From positions 186,001-250,000 of the forward strand of contig JAJNBC010000001.1 in NCBI GenBank assembly GCA_021156085.1: a stretch of DNA of 64,000 bases, in the 5' to 3' direction. Positions 1 through 8,557 of the stretch are shown in pieces. How positions within the stretch are numbered: the stretch's first letter is position 1; every line of letters starts with the position of its first letter. Source of the DNA: Gammaproteobacteria bacterium. Its GTDB lineage: Bacteria; Pseudomonadota; Gammaproteobacteria; DSM-16500. The notes beneath the pieces are model-generated. The model did not search any database and was not told where the DNA came from. It worked only from the letters and a program-made list of their open reading frames with translations. Made by a program: the position numbers and the translations under genes.

Positions 1-131
1 GGCTCTCTCGTTTGCTGAACAGCTTGAGTAGTTTCATTATTAAAAGTGATGCTCGCACTCACTTCTGCATAGGTTATTTCAGAAGCGCCCAGAAACAGAA
101 AACCCCAAATAATACCAAGCCATTTAGACAT
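1..131 (-). CDS. Secreted or periplasmic protein, N-terminal fragment
   Basis: Only the first 43 codons lie in the window; the gene runs off the left edge. The start is the ATG at 129-131, preceded by an AAGG ribosome-binding site about 9 bases upstream. The first ~24 residues (MSKWLGIIWGFLFLGA then a short polar stretch ending TYA) form a typical Sec signal peptide, with likely cleavage after TYA. The visible mature part (EVSASITFNNETTQ) is too short to assign to a family. It is divergent from the transporter gene that starts at 327, so the ~195 bases between them must hold both promoters. Function unknown. Confidence 0.6.
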   Translation of the reverse strand, partial: MSKWLGIIWGFLFLGASEITYAEVSASITFNNETTQAVQQTRE

Positions 132-326
132 GAAAAGTTACCTTATCTGTAAAAAACGCAGCCAGCCAGTATAACATCTGCTTGTTAGAAATTCAATCCG
201 TCCTGCAAAACATCCACTTTTCCTGGTAGGAACTACGTAGCTTTTACGATTTTGGTAGATGTAAGAGTGGAGGCCAAGGTAGAATGCATCGCTTCTAACT
301 ATAAGGAAAATTAAAAAGGAAAACAC

Positions 327-1220
327 ATGGCATCACTAACTTTAAAAACTAAATTGGCTTTATTGACCACGGTGGTGCTATGGGCTTCCGCCTTTGTGGC
401 AATTAGAGCAGGGTTGCAAGGGTATTCTCCTGGGGGGCTAGCTTTGCTGCGTTTTATGATTGCATCTATTGCTATTTATGGTATTTTTTATGGTTCCCGT
501 AAAGAACGCCTGCCTATCCAACGCCGTGATTTATATCGAGTATTGTTTGCAGGGGCCATAGGGATTGGGTGTTATAATATCGCACTGAATTATGGAGAAA
601 TTTTAGTTCCGTCAGGGATGGCAAGTTTTATCGTGAGCCAAATGCCTGTAGTGACAACGCTCTTAGCCGTAGTATTTTTAGGTGAGAAGATTAATCGTTA
701 CGGTTTACTCGGGATGTTACTCAGCGCCATAGGGGTGGCTTTAATAGCGTTGAGTCATTACGTCGAGTTTAAATTTTATTTAAGCGTTTTCTATGTTATT
801 TTTGCTTGTTTAGCGGGGGGAATTTACAATATTTTGCAAAAACCCTTATTACAAAGATACAAAGCTCTCCATTTAACAGCCTATGCTATTTGGGGAGGCA
901 CCATTATCCTTTTAGTTTTCTTACCCGATTTAATTCATGATTTGCAGCATACTACTTTCAAAGCAACAGCCACTGTAGTGTATCTCGCTCTTTTTCCGGG
1001 GGTGATTGGCTACTCCACATGGAATTATGCTTTAGGTAAAATTCCTGCTTCCCGGGCCGCGAGCTTTCTCTATTTCATGCCTCTTTTTGCCACGTTAATA
1101 GGTTGGTTTTGGTTAGGTGAAGTTCCGACTATGATGGCTTTTATCGGCGGATTGGTTGCTTTGGTAGGCGTATGGATAGTCAATCGATCTTATAAAAAAT
1201 TAGTAAATATATCTACGTGA
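327..1220 (+). CDS. EamA/DMT-superfamily transporter
   Basis: 297-residue inner-membrane protein with about ten hydrophobic segments in two tandem five-helix halves, the usual layout and length of the drug/metabolite transporter (RhaT/YdcZ/EamA) family. The first segment carries the family-like LWASAFVAIRAGL, and the second half carries the matching FPGVIGYSTWNYAL stretch. Members export amino acids, metabolites or drugs; the substrate cannot be read from the sequence. The ATG at 327 has an AAAAAGGAAAAC ribosome-binding site and stands alone on the plus strand. Downstream, a perfect 14-bp palindrome (1227-1240) separates it from the convergent protease gene. Confidence 0.85.
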   Translation: MASLTLKTKLALLTTVVLWASAFVAIRAGLQGYSPGGLALLRFMIASIAIYGIFYGSRKERLPIQRRDLYRVLFAGAIGIGCYNIALNYGEILVPSGMASFIVSQMPVVTTLLAVVFLGEKINRYGLLGMLLSAIGVALIALSHYVEFKFYLSVFYVIFACLAGGIYNILQKPLLQRYKALHLTAYAIWGGTIILLVFLPDLIHDLQHTTFKATATVVYLALFPGVIGYSTWNYALGKIPASRAASFLYFMPLFATLIGWFWLGEVPTMMAFIGGLVALVGVWIVNRSYKKLVNIST

Positions 1221-1226
1221 TGCGAA

Positions 1227-1240
1227 GATGAAATTTCATC
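1227..1240. terminator. Palindrome between convergent genes, possible terminator
   Basis: GATGAAATTTCATC is a perfect 14-bp palindrome seven bases after the transporter stop and ~40 bases before the end of the convergent degQ gene. A second, weaker inverted repeat (ACCTAA...TTAGGT, roughly 1252-1276) follows. Neither has a clear T-run, so a terminator role is inferred from position only. Confidence 0.35.
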
Positions 1241-1278
1241 ATCCTCGCCCCTACCTAAACATACTATACATAGTTAGG

Positions 1279-2649
1279 TTAAGATTCCCCATTAATCACT
1301 AAAAACACAGCACCTGGCCCACGTAGTACATTAAGTAACAATGAATGTTTTTTCGTATTCTCTATTACTTTATTGAGCTCAGCTATGCTGCTTACTTTTT
1401 TCTTATCGGCCGAAATAATAACGTCGCCCGGATGGAGATCCGATTGCCAAGCTTTGCTGTCTTCTTCAACAGAAACGACTAATACACCTTTGATATCTCC
1501 ATGTTGTGGGTCAAATTGTGTAAAGTCTTTTAAGCCTACCCCATACAGGAGGGGATTCATTTGCATGCTCACTTCGCGGCTTTTTTTGGGATCCCAAATA
1601 GTTGAAGTCACACTCATTTCTTTTTTATCTCGCAAGAGATGAATAGTCGCATTAGAGCCTACTCGTAAGAAACTAATGTCATTTACGACATCGTTTGCAT
1701 TTTTCACTTCTTCATTATTAATATGAGTAATGATGTCACCGACTTCTAACCCTGCTTTTGCAGCGGGAGAGTTAGGTAAAATAAGGGTGATAACGGCGCC
1801 TTTTGAGGTAGATAAATCAAAAGAGGTAGCTAAATCTGGCGTAATATCTTGTACACCTACACCCAAAGAGCCGCGTTTTACATTGCCAAATTCAAGAAGT
1901 TGTTGCATCACGCTTTTAGCCATATTGACAGGAATAGCTAAACCTATTCCTGTGCCACCCCGTTGCGGTGAAAGCACAATAGCCGTATTAATGCCAATAA
2001 GTTCTCCCTCCGTATTGATTAAAGCACCTCCGGAATTGCCAGGGTTAATAGCTGCGTCAGTTTGAATAAAATTTTCAAGTGACTCAATGCCTAGCGCGCT
2101 ACGTTTGAGACCACTTATGATGCCAGAAGTGACGGTTTGCCCTATGCCAAAAGGATTGCCAATGGCGAAAACAGTATCGCCCACTTCTAAATTATTTGAA
2201 TTCCCAAATACAATGCTTGTCAAATTTTTGGATTGAATTTGTAAAAGTGCAACATCGGAGGGATTATCTATACCTAACGATTTTGCAGTGTAATGTCTTC
2301 CATCACTTAAGGTTACAATGATTTGCTGGGCATCTCGTACAGCATGCGCATTAGTAAGAATATAACCTTTTTTAGCGTCCACAATGACACCTGAAGCCAT
2401 AGAAGTGACTTTATCTGGTATCTCACCGCGCGGAGCGTTTGGAAGTTGGTTTTCTCTTTGCAATCGCAGGAAGGTATCAAAATCTAGTATCTTAATTTGA
2501 GCTTTAATGTTCACTACAGCGGGCGTGACTTTTTGCAACATGGCAGCTGAAGTGTTATTTTTAGCAGGTGCACTTGCAAAACAAGGTATCACTAGAAGCC
2601 AGCCGGTTAATAGCAATCCTAACAGGGTTCTTATCTGTATACTATGCAT
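1279..2649 (-). CDS. degQ: DegQ/DegP (HtrA) family periplasmic serine protease
   Basis: 456 residues. Residues 1-27 form a signal peptide ending FASA. A trypsin-like domain follows with the triad in view: His102 (LTNAHAV), Asp132 (NPSDVALL) and Ser206 (NPGNSGGAL). Two PDZ domains come after, roughly residues 255-345 and 365-450; the first opens GSLGVGVQDITPDLA. HtrA proteases degrade or refold misfolded envelope proteins, and the PDZ domains bind exposed C-termini, often of outer-membrane porins. The start at 2649 has an AAGGAA site. It follows pgeF by 47 bases and probably closes the rluD-pgeF-degQ run. The length fits DegQ/DegP; which of the two it is cannot be decided from sequence alone. 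Confidence 0.93.
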   Translation of the reverse strand: MHSIQIRTLLGLLLTGWLLVIPCFASAPAKNNTSAAMLQKVTPAVVNIKAQIKILDFDTFLRLQRENQLPNAPRGEIPDKVTSMASGVIVDAKKGYILTNAHAVRDAQQIIVTLSDGRHYTAKSLGIDNPSDVALLQIQSKNLTSIVFGNSNNLEVGDTVFAIGNPFGIGQTVTSGIISGLKRSALGIESLENFIQTDAAINPGNSGGALINTEGELIGINTAIVLSPQRGGTGIGLAIPVNMAKSVMQQLLEFGNVKRGSLGVGVQDITPDLATSFDLSTSKGAVITLILPNSPAAKAGLEVGDIITHINNEEVKNANDVVNDISFLRVGSNATIHLLRDKKEMSVTSTIWDPKKSREVSMQMNPLLYGVGLKDFTQFDPQHGDIKGVLVVSVEEDSKAWQSDLHPGDVIISADKKKVSSIAELNKVIENTKKHSLLLNVLRGPGAVFLVINGES

Positions 2650-2696
2650 GAGAACGGTTCCTTATAGTGGGTAATCCATTGTATATATTAACCCTC

Positions 2697-3419
2697 TTAT
2701 TGTCTAATAGAGGCGCTGTTGTCACTTATCCAAATGAGTGTGGCCATATTGCCTAGAATCTTACCATCACGTCGAAAAGAAAAGAAATCAGTTGGGTTGG
2801 AGTAGGTGCAATAATCCCCGCGGTAAATGGCAGTAATGCCCATTTTGCTTAATTCTATGCGAGCAATGGCATAGAGATCGAGCAGCCAGTGTCCATTTTT
2901 TCCTGAGGGAATAAAAGCACTTTCGGTGGCTGGGTCTTTTTCAATAAATTGTTGGCGTACCTCTTCACTTGTTTCATAACAAGGCTGAGTAATAGCTGGG
3001 CCGAGCCATGCCAATATATCCGAACTCGAAATATTAAGTGCGCGAACAGTTTTTGTAATGATCCCTTTAGCTAAACCTCGCCAACCAGCATGAATAGCAG
3101 CAACAGAGGTTCCTTGACGATGTGTCAACAAAACAGGTAAACAATCGGCTGTGCAAACAAGGCAAACTTGATTAGGTTGGTTGCTGAAAATTGCATCGGC
3201 TTCTTTGCCTTGATATTCAGGCAGGGCAGGAATAGCAATATCACTGTGTGTTTGATTAATTGGCAAAGGATATCCCGGAAGCTGTAGTAACTGCACTAAG
3301 CGGTCAGCGTCTATTTTTGTTTTTTCATCTCGGGGGCTCACACCACTGGTGCGCAACGTAGTATAGGCTTTAATATGAGGCGGCGCTGGCCAATTGGGCT
3401 GAATAAAGGTCGGCGTCAT
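2697..3419 (-). CDS. pgeF: YfiH/PgeF family purine nucleoside phosphorylase (laccase-domain protein)
   Basis: 240 residues with the YfiH (multicopper polyphenol oxidoreductase) fold: an HSD segment near residue 58 (NQTHSDIAI), CTADCLPVLL with a metal-binding Cys, and AAIHAGWRGL with a metal-binding His. The family has purine nucleoside phosphorylase/adenosine deaminase activity in several bacteria; in E. coli it also edits misincorporated L-Ser in muropeptides. The start is taken at the ATG at 3417-3419 (MTPTFIQPNW) because its ATGA overlaps the rluD stop. An upstream extension of 24 codons is open but lies inside rluD and is unlike the family. Confidence 0.9.
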   Translation of the reverse strand: MTPTFIQPNWPAPPHIKAYTTLRTSGVSPRDEKTKIDADRLVQLLQLPGYPLPINQTHSDIAIPALPEYQGKEADAIFSNQPNQVCLVCTADCLPVLLTHRQGTSVAAIHAGWRGLAKGIITKTVRALNISSSDILAWLGPAITQPCYETSEEVRQQFIEKDPATESAFIPSGKNGHWLLDLYAIARIELSKMGITAIYRGDYCTYSNPTDFFSFRRDGKILGNMATLIWISDNSASIRQ

Positions 3420-4369
3420 AGAAGTGACCTTGCATCTTTTTCTAATGTTTGAATTAATTCCAGCATATCTTCCGGTAAAGGCGCTTGGCACGTCAAGGGT
3501 TTTTGTGTAGCAGGATGTATTAAACCTAATTCATAGGCATGTAATGCTTGGCGTTTAAATTGACGTAAGGCTTGCACAAGTTCAGGAGTAGCCCCTCTAG
3601 GTAAATGTAATCGGCCACCATACAGGGGGTCGCCCAGTAGAGGGTGATGTACATGAGCCATATGCACGCGTATTTGGTGAGTGCGTCCTGTTTCAAGTTG
3701 TACTTTGATACGAGTATGGGCGCGATATCGTTCAATAACCCTATAATGGGTTAGAGCGGGCTTTCCCGTCTCAATCACCGCCATCGATTTGCGTTTAAGA
3801 GGATGACGACCTATAGGTTGATCAATGGAACCACCGCTGGTCAGCACGCCAAAAACAATAGCTTGATAAAGTCGCGTTATAGTACGGGCTTTCAATTGTT
3901 TGGTTAAATTCATCAATGCCGGATAAGTTTTAGCAATGATGAGTAAACCTGATGTATCTTTATCTAAACGATGTAAAATGCCCGCTCGAGGTAACTCTTG
4001 TAGGGTAGGCACGTGATGTAATACCGCATTGAGTAAAGTTTTATCTCGATGACCTGCAGCAGGGTGTACCACCATGCCTACAGGTTTATTAATAACTAAT
4101 AAGGTGTCATCTTCATAAATAATATTTAAAGCAATTTCCTGGGCATCCCACGTGGGCTGGGGGCTGAGCATAGCGCAAACAGAAATAATTTCTCCCCCTA
4201 TGACCGAATAACGTGCTTTGACTGGCTGGCCGTCGAGAGTAATTTCAGTATTTTTGAGCCAAGCTTGAATTTGAGTGCGGGAATAATCCGGCAGTAATTT
4301 TGCCAAGGCTTGGTCTAAACGCAGGCCCCCCAGGTGGTCGGGGATCGTGATTGTATGTTGAATTTTCAT
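3416..4369 (-). CDS. rluD: 23S rRNA pseudouridine synthase RluD
   Basis: 317 residues. An S4-like RNA-binding domain lies at roughly residues 10-75 (LGGLRLDQALAKLLPDYSR). The RluA-type catalytic domain carries HRLDKDTSGLLI, which holds the catalytic Asp, and GRTHQIRVHMAH. RluD modifies the helix 69 loop of 23S rRNA (U1911, U1915, U1917 in E. coli numbering). The start at 4369 (MKIQHTITIPDHL) is preferred to an upstream in-frame codon because it matches the usual N-terminus. It is divergent from bamD, overlaps pgeF by four bases, and the rluD-pgeF pairing is common in gammaproteobacteria. Confidence 0.93.
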   Translation of the reverse strand: MKIQHTITIPDHLGGLRLDQALAKLLPDYSRTQIQAWLKNTEITLDGQPVKARYSVIGGEIISVCAMLSPQPTWDAQEIALNIIYEDDTLLVINKPVGMVVHPAAGHRDKTLLNAVLHHVPTLQELPRAGILHRLDKDTSGLLIIAKTYPALMNLTKQLKARTITRLYQAIVFGVLTSGGSIDQPIGRHPLKRKSMAVIETGKPALTHYRVIERYRAHTRIKVQLETGRTHQIRVHMAHVHHPLLGDPLYGGRLHLPRGATPELVQALRQFKRQALHAYELGLIHPATQKPLTCQAPLPEDMLELIQTLEKDARSLL

Positions 4370-4442
4370 AAGTGCGTGGATAATGCCAAAAATTGAGGTA
4401 CAATGCACGCCATTGTTTTATTGAAATATGGAATTTGATTAA

Positions 4443-5204
4443 ATGAAATTCATGAAATATCTGGGTGGGGTTCTCATACTGTTAGCACTTGCTTTATTAA
4501 GTGCTTGTTCGTCGGTGACTGATCCTGCTGAAGTCTATAAAGATGAGACCGCGCAGCAAATTTTTCAACGCGGAGAAGCGGCGTTGCGGGATCATAACTA
4601 TCAAGAAGCAATTAAGCGTTTTGAAGCGCTAGAAGTGCAATATCCGTTTGGGCACGATACGGAGATAGCACAGCTTCATCTTATCTACGCCTATTATATG
4701 ACTAGTGATTATACTTTATCAGAAGCAGCCGCAGATCGTTTTATTCATGCACATGCTGCAAATTCGTATGTAGATTATGCTTATTTCATGAGAGGCCAGG
4801 CGAATTATTTCCAAAATTTAGGTGTGTTTGAACGATTATTTGCCGTTGATTTAGCGACGCGTGATTTAGTACAGATTAAGAAATCGTACGGGGATTTTGC
4901 GCAAGTCGTTAAATTATTTCCTCATAGCCGTTATGCACCCGCTGCTCATCAATATATGATTTACTTGCGGAATATTTTGGCAGACCATGAATTAGAAGTG
5001 GCAGAGTATTATTTTAATCTCAAAGCGTATGTTGCTGCTGCGAATAGAGCGAGTTTGGTAGTTCGTCATTACCAAGGTGCACCTGCCATCTTTCAGGCTT
5101 TAGTCATTATGGTGAAGTCGTACCGTGCATTGCATCTTCAACAGAATGAGGCCGAGGCACTGGCTGTATTGAAGTATAATTATCCGGGCTTGGCCGCCTT
5201 GTAA
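4443..5204 (+). CDS. bamD: Outer-membrane assembly lipoprotein BamD (ComL/YfiO)
   Basis: 253 residues. The N-terminal lipoprotein signal ends in LLSAC, with Cys22 as the lipidated residue. The rest is a chain of tetratricopeptide-like helical repeats (for example AQQIFQRGEAALRDHNYQEA and MRGQANYF), as in BamD. BamD is the essential lipoprotein of the BAM complex that inserts beta-barrel proteins into the outer membrane. The length matches the family (about 245-260). The gene stands alone on the plus strand, divergent from rluD, which is a common arrangement. Confidence 0.93.
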   Translation: MKFMKYLGGVLILLALALLSACSSVTDPAEVYKDETAQQIFQRGEAALRDHNYQEAIKRFEALEVQYPFGHDTEIAQLHLIYAYYMTSDYTLSEAAADRFIHAHAANSYVDYAYFMRGQANYFQNLGVFERLFAVDLATRDLVQIKKSYGDFAQVVKLFPHSRYAPAAHQYMIYLRNILADHELEVAEYYFNLKAYVAAANRASLVVRHYQGAPAIFQALVIMVKSYRALHLQQNEAEALAVLKYNYPGLAAL

Positions 5205-5605
5205 ATCGTATCTACATAGTGTAATTTTTGATGCAGGAGCAAGGTCTGAGCTATGAAAATACGTACCCCCATTCATCCTGTTTCTTAGGATCTGTTGACA
5301 ATTCGCTAGGCCGAAATGAAACGCTTTGATTTTTGAGCACCGAAGCGCAGTTGACATGCAAGTCAATGAGCATCGGAGCACAGAAAATCAAAGGGTTACA
5401 GCCGGCATAGTAGAATTGTCAACCGATACTAAAAAAAGAAAGGTTTCATTTTTAATGAAGCTCAATTAGCGAAAAGCAAAATTTATAATAAAAGTGACAC
5501 ATGAAACCTTTGAAACAGGGAGGCATAGAGTGTTGTCTTTAATTAATGGGAGCTAATCAGTTTTTAGAAAATAGTTAGCTGTTAGCACAATTTTGCCTCG
5601 AACAA
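5205..5605. other. Intergenic region holding a palindromic repeat element
   Basis: No gene is seen in these 400 bases. They hold the repeat element at 5289-5427 and, after it, an 11-bp inverted pair (AAAGGTTTCAT at 5439-5449 and ATGAAACCTTT at 5501-5511) separated by ~50 bases. The region lies between the convergent ends of bamD and the first ankyrin gene, so transcription terminators are expected here; no hairpin with a classic T-run was found. Confidence 0.6.
5289..5427 (+). repeat. Family 1 palindromic repeat element, copy A
   Basis: A ~139-bp element with terminal inverted repeats ATCxGTTGACAATTC (5290-5304 and, inverted, 5413-5427; one mismatch in 15). Nested inside is a second pair of arms: TTTGATTTTTGAGCACCGAAG, against the complement of CATCGGAGCACAGAAAATCAAA. 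Related copies lie at 50513-50652 and 54186-54324. It has no coding capacity, so it resembles a MITE or large REP/ERIC-like unit. Confidence 0.85.
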
Positions 5606-6574
5606 TTATTTTTTTGCTTTAGGCGAAGCAGGGGGTTCTTCTTTAAAATGAGCGAGTTTATCTAAGCCCTTATAAAGCTGTCGATATTGCTTATGATGAA
5701 AGATAGTATCTTGGCCATATCTAAATAATTTCTCTCCTCTAGTGCTACTGGGTATACCTGTAAAAGTATGAATTGATTTAAGAGCTGTACCTGCTAATGT
5801 GGCTAACGCGCCCAGCATTTCTTTCCACCTACTGGGCTTGCCTGGGGCGCCTTCGGCTAGAGCTTGTGCGAGTTCTTCAGCAGGTTCTGCCTTATTTGGA
5901 TAAGCTATGACTTTTCTTGCTAAGGATAAAAAGCGCTTTAACTCCGCGGATTCTGCTACTTTTTTAGCTTCATCCTCCTCATCTGAAGACCAAATTTTTA
6001 AGTGTAATGCTTGCGCTGCCTGAAATATGTTTTGGGCAGATTGGTAAATCTTATTATCAGGGTAATTTTCTGATAAGGTTTGAAAAAGGCTTTCTAAATG
6101 CGGCAAATAAATTCCTTCTAACTCCTGAGAAGAGGGTGCATTTACTCGGGGATTTATCATTTTCTTCATGAGTATATTCAGGGGATTCTCGCTTTTCGCA
6201 GTAGGGAGAGAAGGATTTACTCCCCTTTCGAGAAGCTTGAAGATAATATCCACATTAAATGTTTGTATGGCAAGATCCAGAGGAGTCTCGCCTTTATTAT
6301 TTGATATATGAGGATTGGCTCCGTTTTCAAGAAGGGTTAGGACACGCTCCTGATCATGATGGAATATTGCAAGATGAAGGGGAGTGTTACCTTCATTATC
6401 TTTATCGAATTCTGATTCTGGATCCAGATCTTTATCGAATTCTGATAGATCTAAATGATCTAATTCTGGATCCAGTTCATAGGCCACTGTTTGAGCTTCA
6501 GCAGGAGTTTTTTCCTTATTTTGTGGTTTTTTTTCCGTAGATGATGAGCGCTGCGGTTTATCATTTGTGGGCAT
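5606..6574 (-). CDS. Ankyrin-repeat protein (shorter tandem paralogue)
   Basis: 322 residues, no signal peptide. The N-terminal ~55 residues are charged and low-complexity, with a duplicated LSEFDKDLDPESEFDKD stretch. Two to three ankyrin repeats follow at about residues 60-135 (GNTPLHLAIFHHDQERVLTLL, KGETPLDLAIQTFN). The helical C-terminal half shares long blocks with the protein encoded just upstream, including EGAPGKPSRWKEM and LDKLAHFxEEPPA. Ankyrin proteins bind other proteins; in Legionella and Coxiella many are Dot/Icm effectors. The C-terminus is polar with an EE pair, compatible with but not proof of that export. An AGGAGGGAGGT site precedes the ATG. The gene lies 41 bases after its paralogue, so the two are probably co-transcribed. 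Confidence 0.8.
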   Translation of the reverse strand: MPTNDKPQRSSSTEKKPQNKEKTPAEAQTVAYELDPELDHLDLSEFDKDLDPESEFDKDNEGNTPLHLAIFHHDQERVLTLLENGANPHISNNKGETPLDLAIQTFNVDIIFKLLERGVNPSLPTAKSENPLNILMKKMINPRVNAPSSQELEGIYLPHLESLFQTLSENYPDNKIYQSAQNIFQAAQALHLKIWSSDEEDEAKKVAESAELKRFLSLARKVIAYPNKAEPAEELAQALAEGAPGKPSRWKEMLGALATLAGTALKSIHTFTGIPSSTRGEKLFRYGQDTIFHHKQYRQLYKGLDKLAHFKEEPPASPKAKK

Positions 6575-6615
6575 ACCTCCCTCCTATTCTGGTTTTCTAA
6601 TTTTAAGCCTAACGA

Positions 6616-8076
6616 TTATCTGCGTGCTTTAGGCGCAGCAGGGGGTTCTTCGTTAAAATGAGCAAGCTTATCTAAGGCTTTAGAAAGTTTTCGATATTGC
6701 TCATGATGAAACATTGTATTTTGACCATATTGAGATAATTTCTCTCCCGCAGCTTTACTGGGTACAGGAGTAACGGCATTAATTGCTTTAAGCACTGTAC
6801 CTGTTAATTTAGCTAACGCGCCGAACATTTCTTTCCATCTACTAGGCTTACCTGGTGCGCCCTGAACTAGAGCGTCTGCTAAGGCTGTAGCGGGTTCTGC
6901 TTTAGTCGGATTGACAATGACTATTTTTGCTAAAGATAAAAAGCGATTTAACTCAGCTTGTTCTTCCGCTTTTTTCTCTTCATTATTTCGGGAGCATGAA
7001 ATTTTCTCTGCCAAGGTGGCTGCTGTATCCAATACATCAATGGCTGAGCGGTAAATTTTATTATGCGGTGCTTTTTTTGATAATTTTTCAAAATATTGCT
7101 CTAACATCCTTAAATCTTCTGCGCTTTCCATCTTTTGCATCAATATTTCAAGAGGAGTCTCGCCTTTCTCATTAGGTATATAAGGATTCGCTCCTTTTTC
7201 AAGAAGGACTAGAGCAAGCTGGGGGGAACCGTTTTGTGCATGTTGTGCTGCGAAATGAAGTGCCGTGTTCCCTTCTTTATTTCTAGCTTCTAGAAGAGTA
7301 GGTTCCCAGTGAAGTAACTGAGATGAAGTGCTCCAATCCTTATTCTTTGCTGCAACATGAAGTGGAGTATTATCATTATCATCTTTTATTTTTGGAAGAA
7401 GAGGAGAAGCCTTAATTAAACTTTCGATAATGACTGGGTCACCTGCTTTTGCCGCAAGGTGTAGCGGAGTTTCGCCGTTAGGCTTCCGTAGTACCATATT
7501 TCCAAGAGATTGCTGAACTGCGTCTCTATCCCCACGAGCGATGGCCTCTTCTAATTTATCTATACCACGCAGAGCAAACCCTGAGGGTGTTTGTATATGG
7601 GCTTCTTGAATGTCACTACGTGGCGTAAATTCTGCTTTTTCATCTTTTCTCTCTTCTTCGAATATTTCTTCTTCTGAAGCTTGATATCTTGGACTAAAAC
7701 CAAATTGTTCTTGTTCTGATCGATCTAGTTCAAGCGTGCTAAATTCTTCGTTATGAACCTGTTCTTGTTGATGAAATAATTCCTCTTCCTCTTTTAGATG
7801 TGGATCTTGTCTCTCTTGATTATCAAAACTTGATAGATCACTTAGGTCCAGGTCAAAATCTTCATCTATCTCATATCCTTTAGTTTCTTCAACATTCATT
7901 TCTTGCTGTGCTTGTGTACCTTCGCGTCGTGTGAAGTAGGATTCTTCTGAGTGTGGTTGATCTTGATTTTGCTCTAAATTTTCTTCCTCACTCATATCCG
8001 GTTCTTGTTCTTCTTCGGCACGTGATTTGAAGAAAGGTTCTGTAGAGTCTGGATCAAATCTTTGTTTTTTTGGCAT
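6616..8076 (-). CDS. Ankyrin-repeat protein (longer tandem paralogue)
   Basis: 486 residues, soluble. The first ~165 residues are very acidic and glutamine-rich (many E/Q/D runs) and likely disordered. Four ankyrin repeats follow at about residues 195-320 (NGETPLHLAAKAGD, NTPLHVAAKNKDW, GNTALHFAAQHAQ, KGETPLEILMQKM). The helical C-terminal domain is homologous to that of the neighbouring 322-residue protein and ends LAHFNEEPPAAPKARR. The start is set at 8074-8076 because GGAGG stands five bases before that ATG; a codon 12 bases upstream would put the ribosome site inside the gene. A promoter-like motif at 8115-8133 recurs before the phosphatase gene at 30461. A host-directed role is inference. 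Confidence 0.8.
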   Translation of the reverse strand: MPKKQRFDPDSTEPFFKSRAEEEQEPDMSEEENLEQNQDQPHSEESYFTRREGTQAQQEMNVEETKGYEIDEDFDLDLSDLSSFDNQERQDPHLKEEEELFHQQEQVHNEEFSTLELDRSEQEQFGFSPRYQASEEEIFEEERKDEKAEFTPRSDIQEAHIQTPSGFALRGIDKLEEAIARGDRDAVQQSLGNMVLRKPNGETPLHLAAKAGDPVIIESLIKASPLLPKIKDDNDNTPLHVAAKNKDWSTSSQLLHWEPTLLEARNKEGNTALHFAAQHAQNGSPQLALVLLEKGANPYIPNEKGETPLEILMQKMESAEDLRMLEQYFEKLSKKAPHNKIYRSAIDVLDTAATLAEKISCSRNNEEKKAEEQAELNRFLSLAKIVIVNPTKAEPATALADALVQGAPGKPSRWKEMFGALAKLTGTVLKAINAVTPVPSKAAGEKLSQYGQNTMFHHEQYRKLSKALDKLAHFNEEPPAAPKARR

Positions 8077-8114
8077 AACATCCTCCAATTTTTACTTAGC
8101 TGGTATGGATGTAT

Positions 8115-8133
8115 TTGAGTATAGGCTAGAAAT
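8115..8133 (-). promoter_or_regulatory. Promoter-like motif shared with the phosphatase gene
   Basis: On the minus strand the site reads ATTTCTAGCCTATACTCAA, with TATACT as a likely -10 box about 40 bases before the ankyrin start. The same string with two changes lies at the equivalent distance before the phosphatase gene (30493-30511). No TTGACA-like -35 box is seen at 16-18 bases upstream in either case, which suggests an activator-dependent promoter. Confidence 0.45.
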
Positions 8134-8170
8134 AGAGCATTGTTATAAAAGGAAAGAAATAAGGAAATAA

Positions 8171-8557
8171 CTATTTGATTTTTATTAAATAATAAATGAG
8201 ATAGGCGATCCCTAAAAATAAAAATAAGAATGGCCCTACCCATAAACCTAGCGTGAATTTATTGAAGGGGGGGCGATAGAGAATATAATCGCCATAGCGA
8301 GTGACTAAGTAGTGAATAATGTCTGGGTTTGATTGACCCTCCAAGATTTTTTTATAAATTTGATGACGTAAATCCACAGCTAATTTTGCATTAGACTCAG
8401 CGAGATTTTCATTTTGACAGACTAAGCAGCGTAATTGCGTTGTTAAATTTTGAAATTGAGCTTGCTGACTGGGTTCAGTGAAAGGGTAATCATCTTCTGC
8501 AGCAAATAAATGAAATGAAGCGATGATGGTTCCTAGAAGTAAAACTATTTTTTTCAT
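8171..8557 (-). CDS. ccmH: Cytochrome c maturation protein CcmH, short form
   Basis: 128 residues. A signal peptide (ending LFAA) is followed by the CcmH domain with the redox pair LRCLVCQNENLAES (Cys44, Cys47), and one C-terminal membrane helix with the RYGDYILYRPPF segment before it. CcmH, with CcmF, handles apocytochrome thiols and heme ligation in the periplasm. This is the short form, lacking the TPR domain (CcmI) that E. coli CcmH carries fused. The start at 8557 overlaps the ccmG stop as ATGA. It is the last gene of the ccm operon; the ankyrin pair follows where ccmI is often found. Confidence 0.93.
   Translation of the reverse strand: MKKIVLLLGTIIASFHLFAAEDDYPFTEPSQQAQFQNLTTQLRCLVCQNENLAESNAKLAVDLRHQIYKKILEGQSNPDIIHYLVTRYGDYILYRPPFNKFTLGLWVGPFLFLFLGIAYLIYYLIKIK

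Noticed and set aside
5100-5381. Minus-strand 93-codon frame across the end of bamD and the repeat element
   Set aside because: Composed of antisense bamD plus the repeat; no start signal and no recognisable protein.
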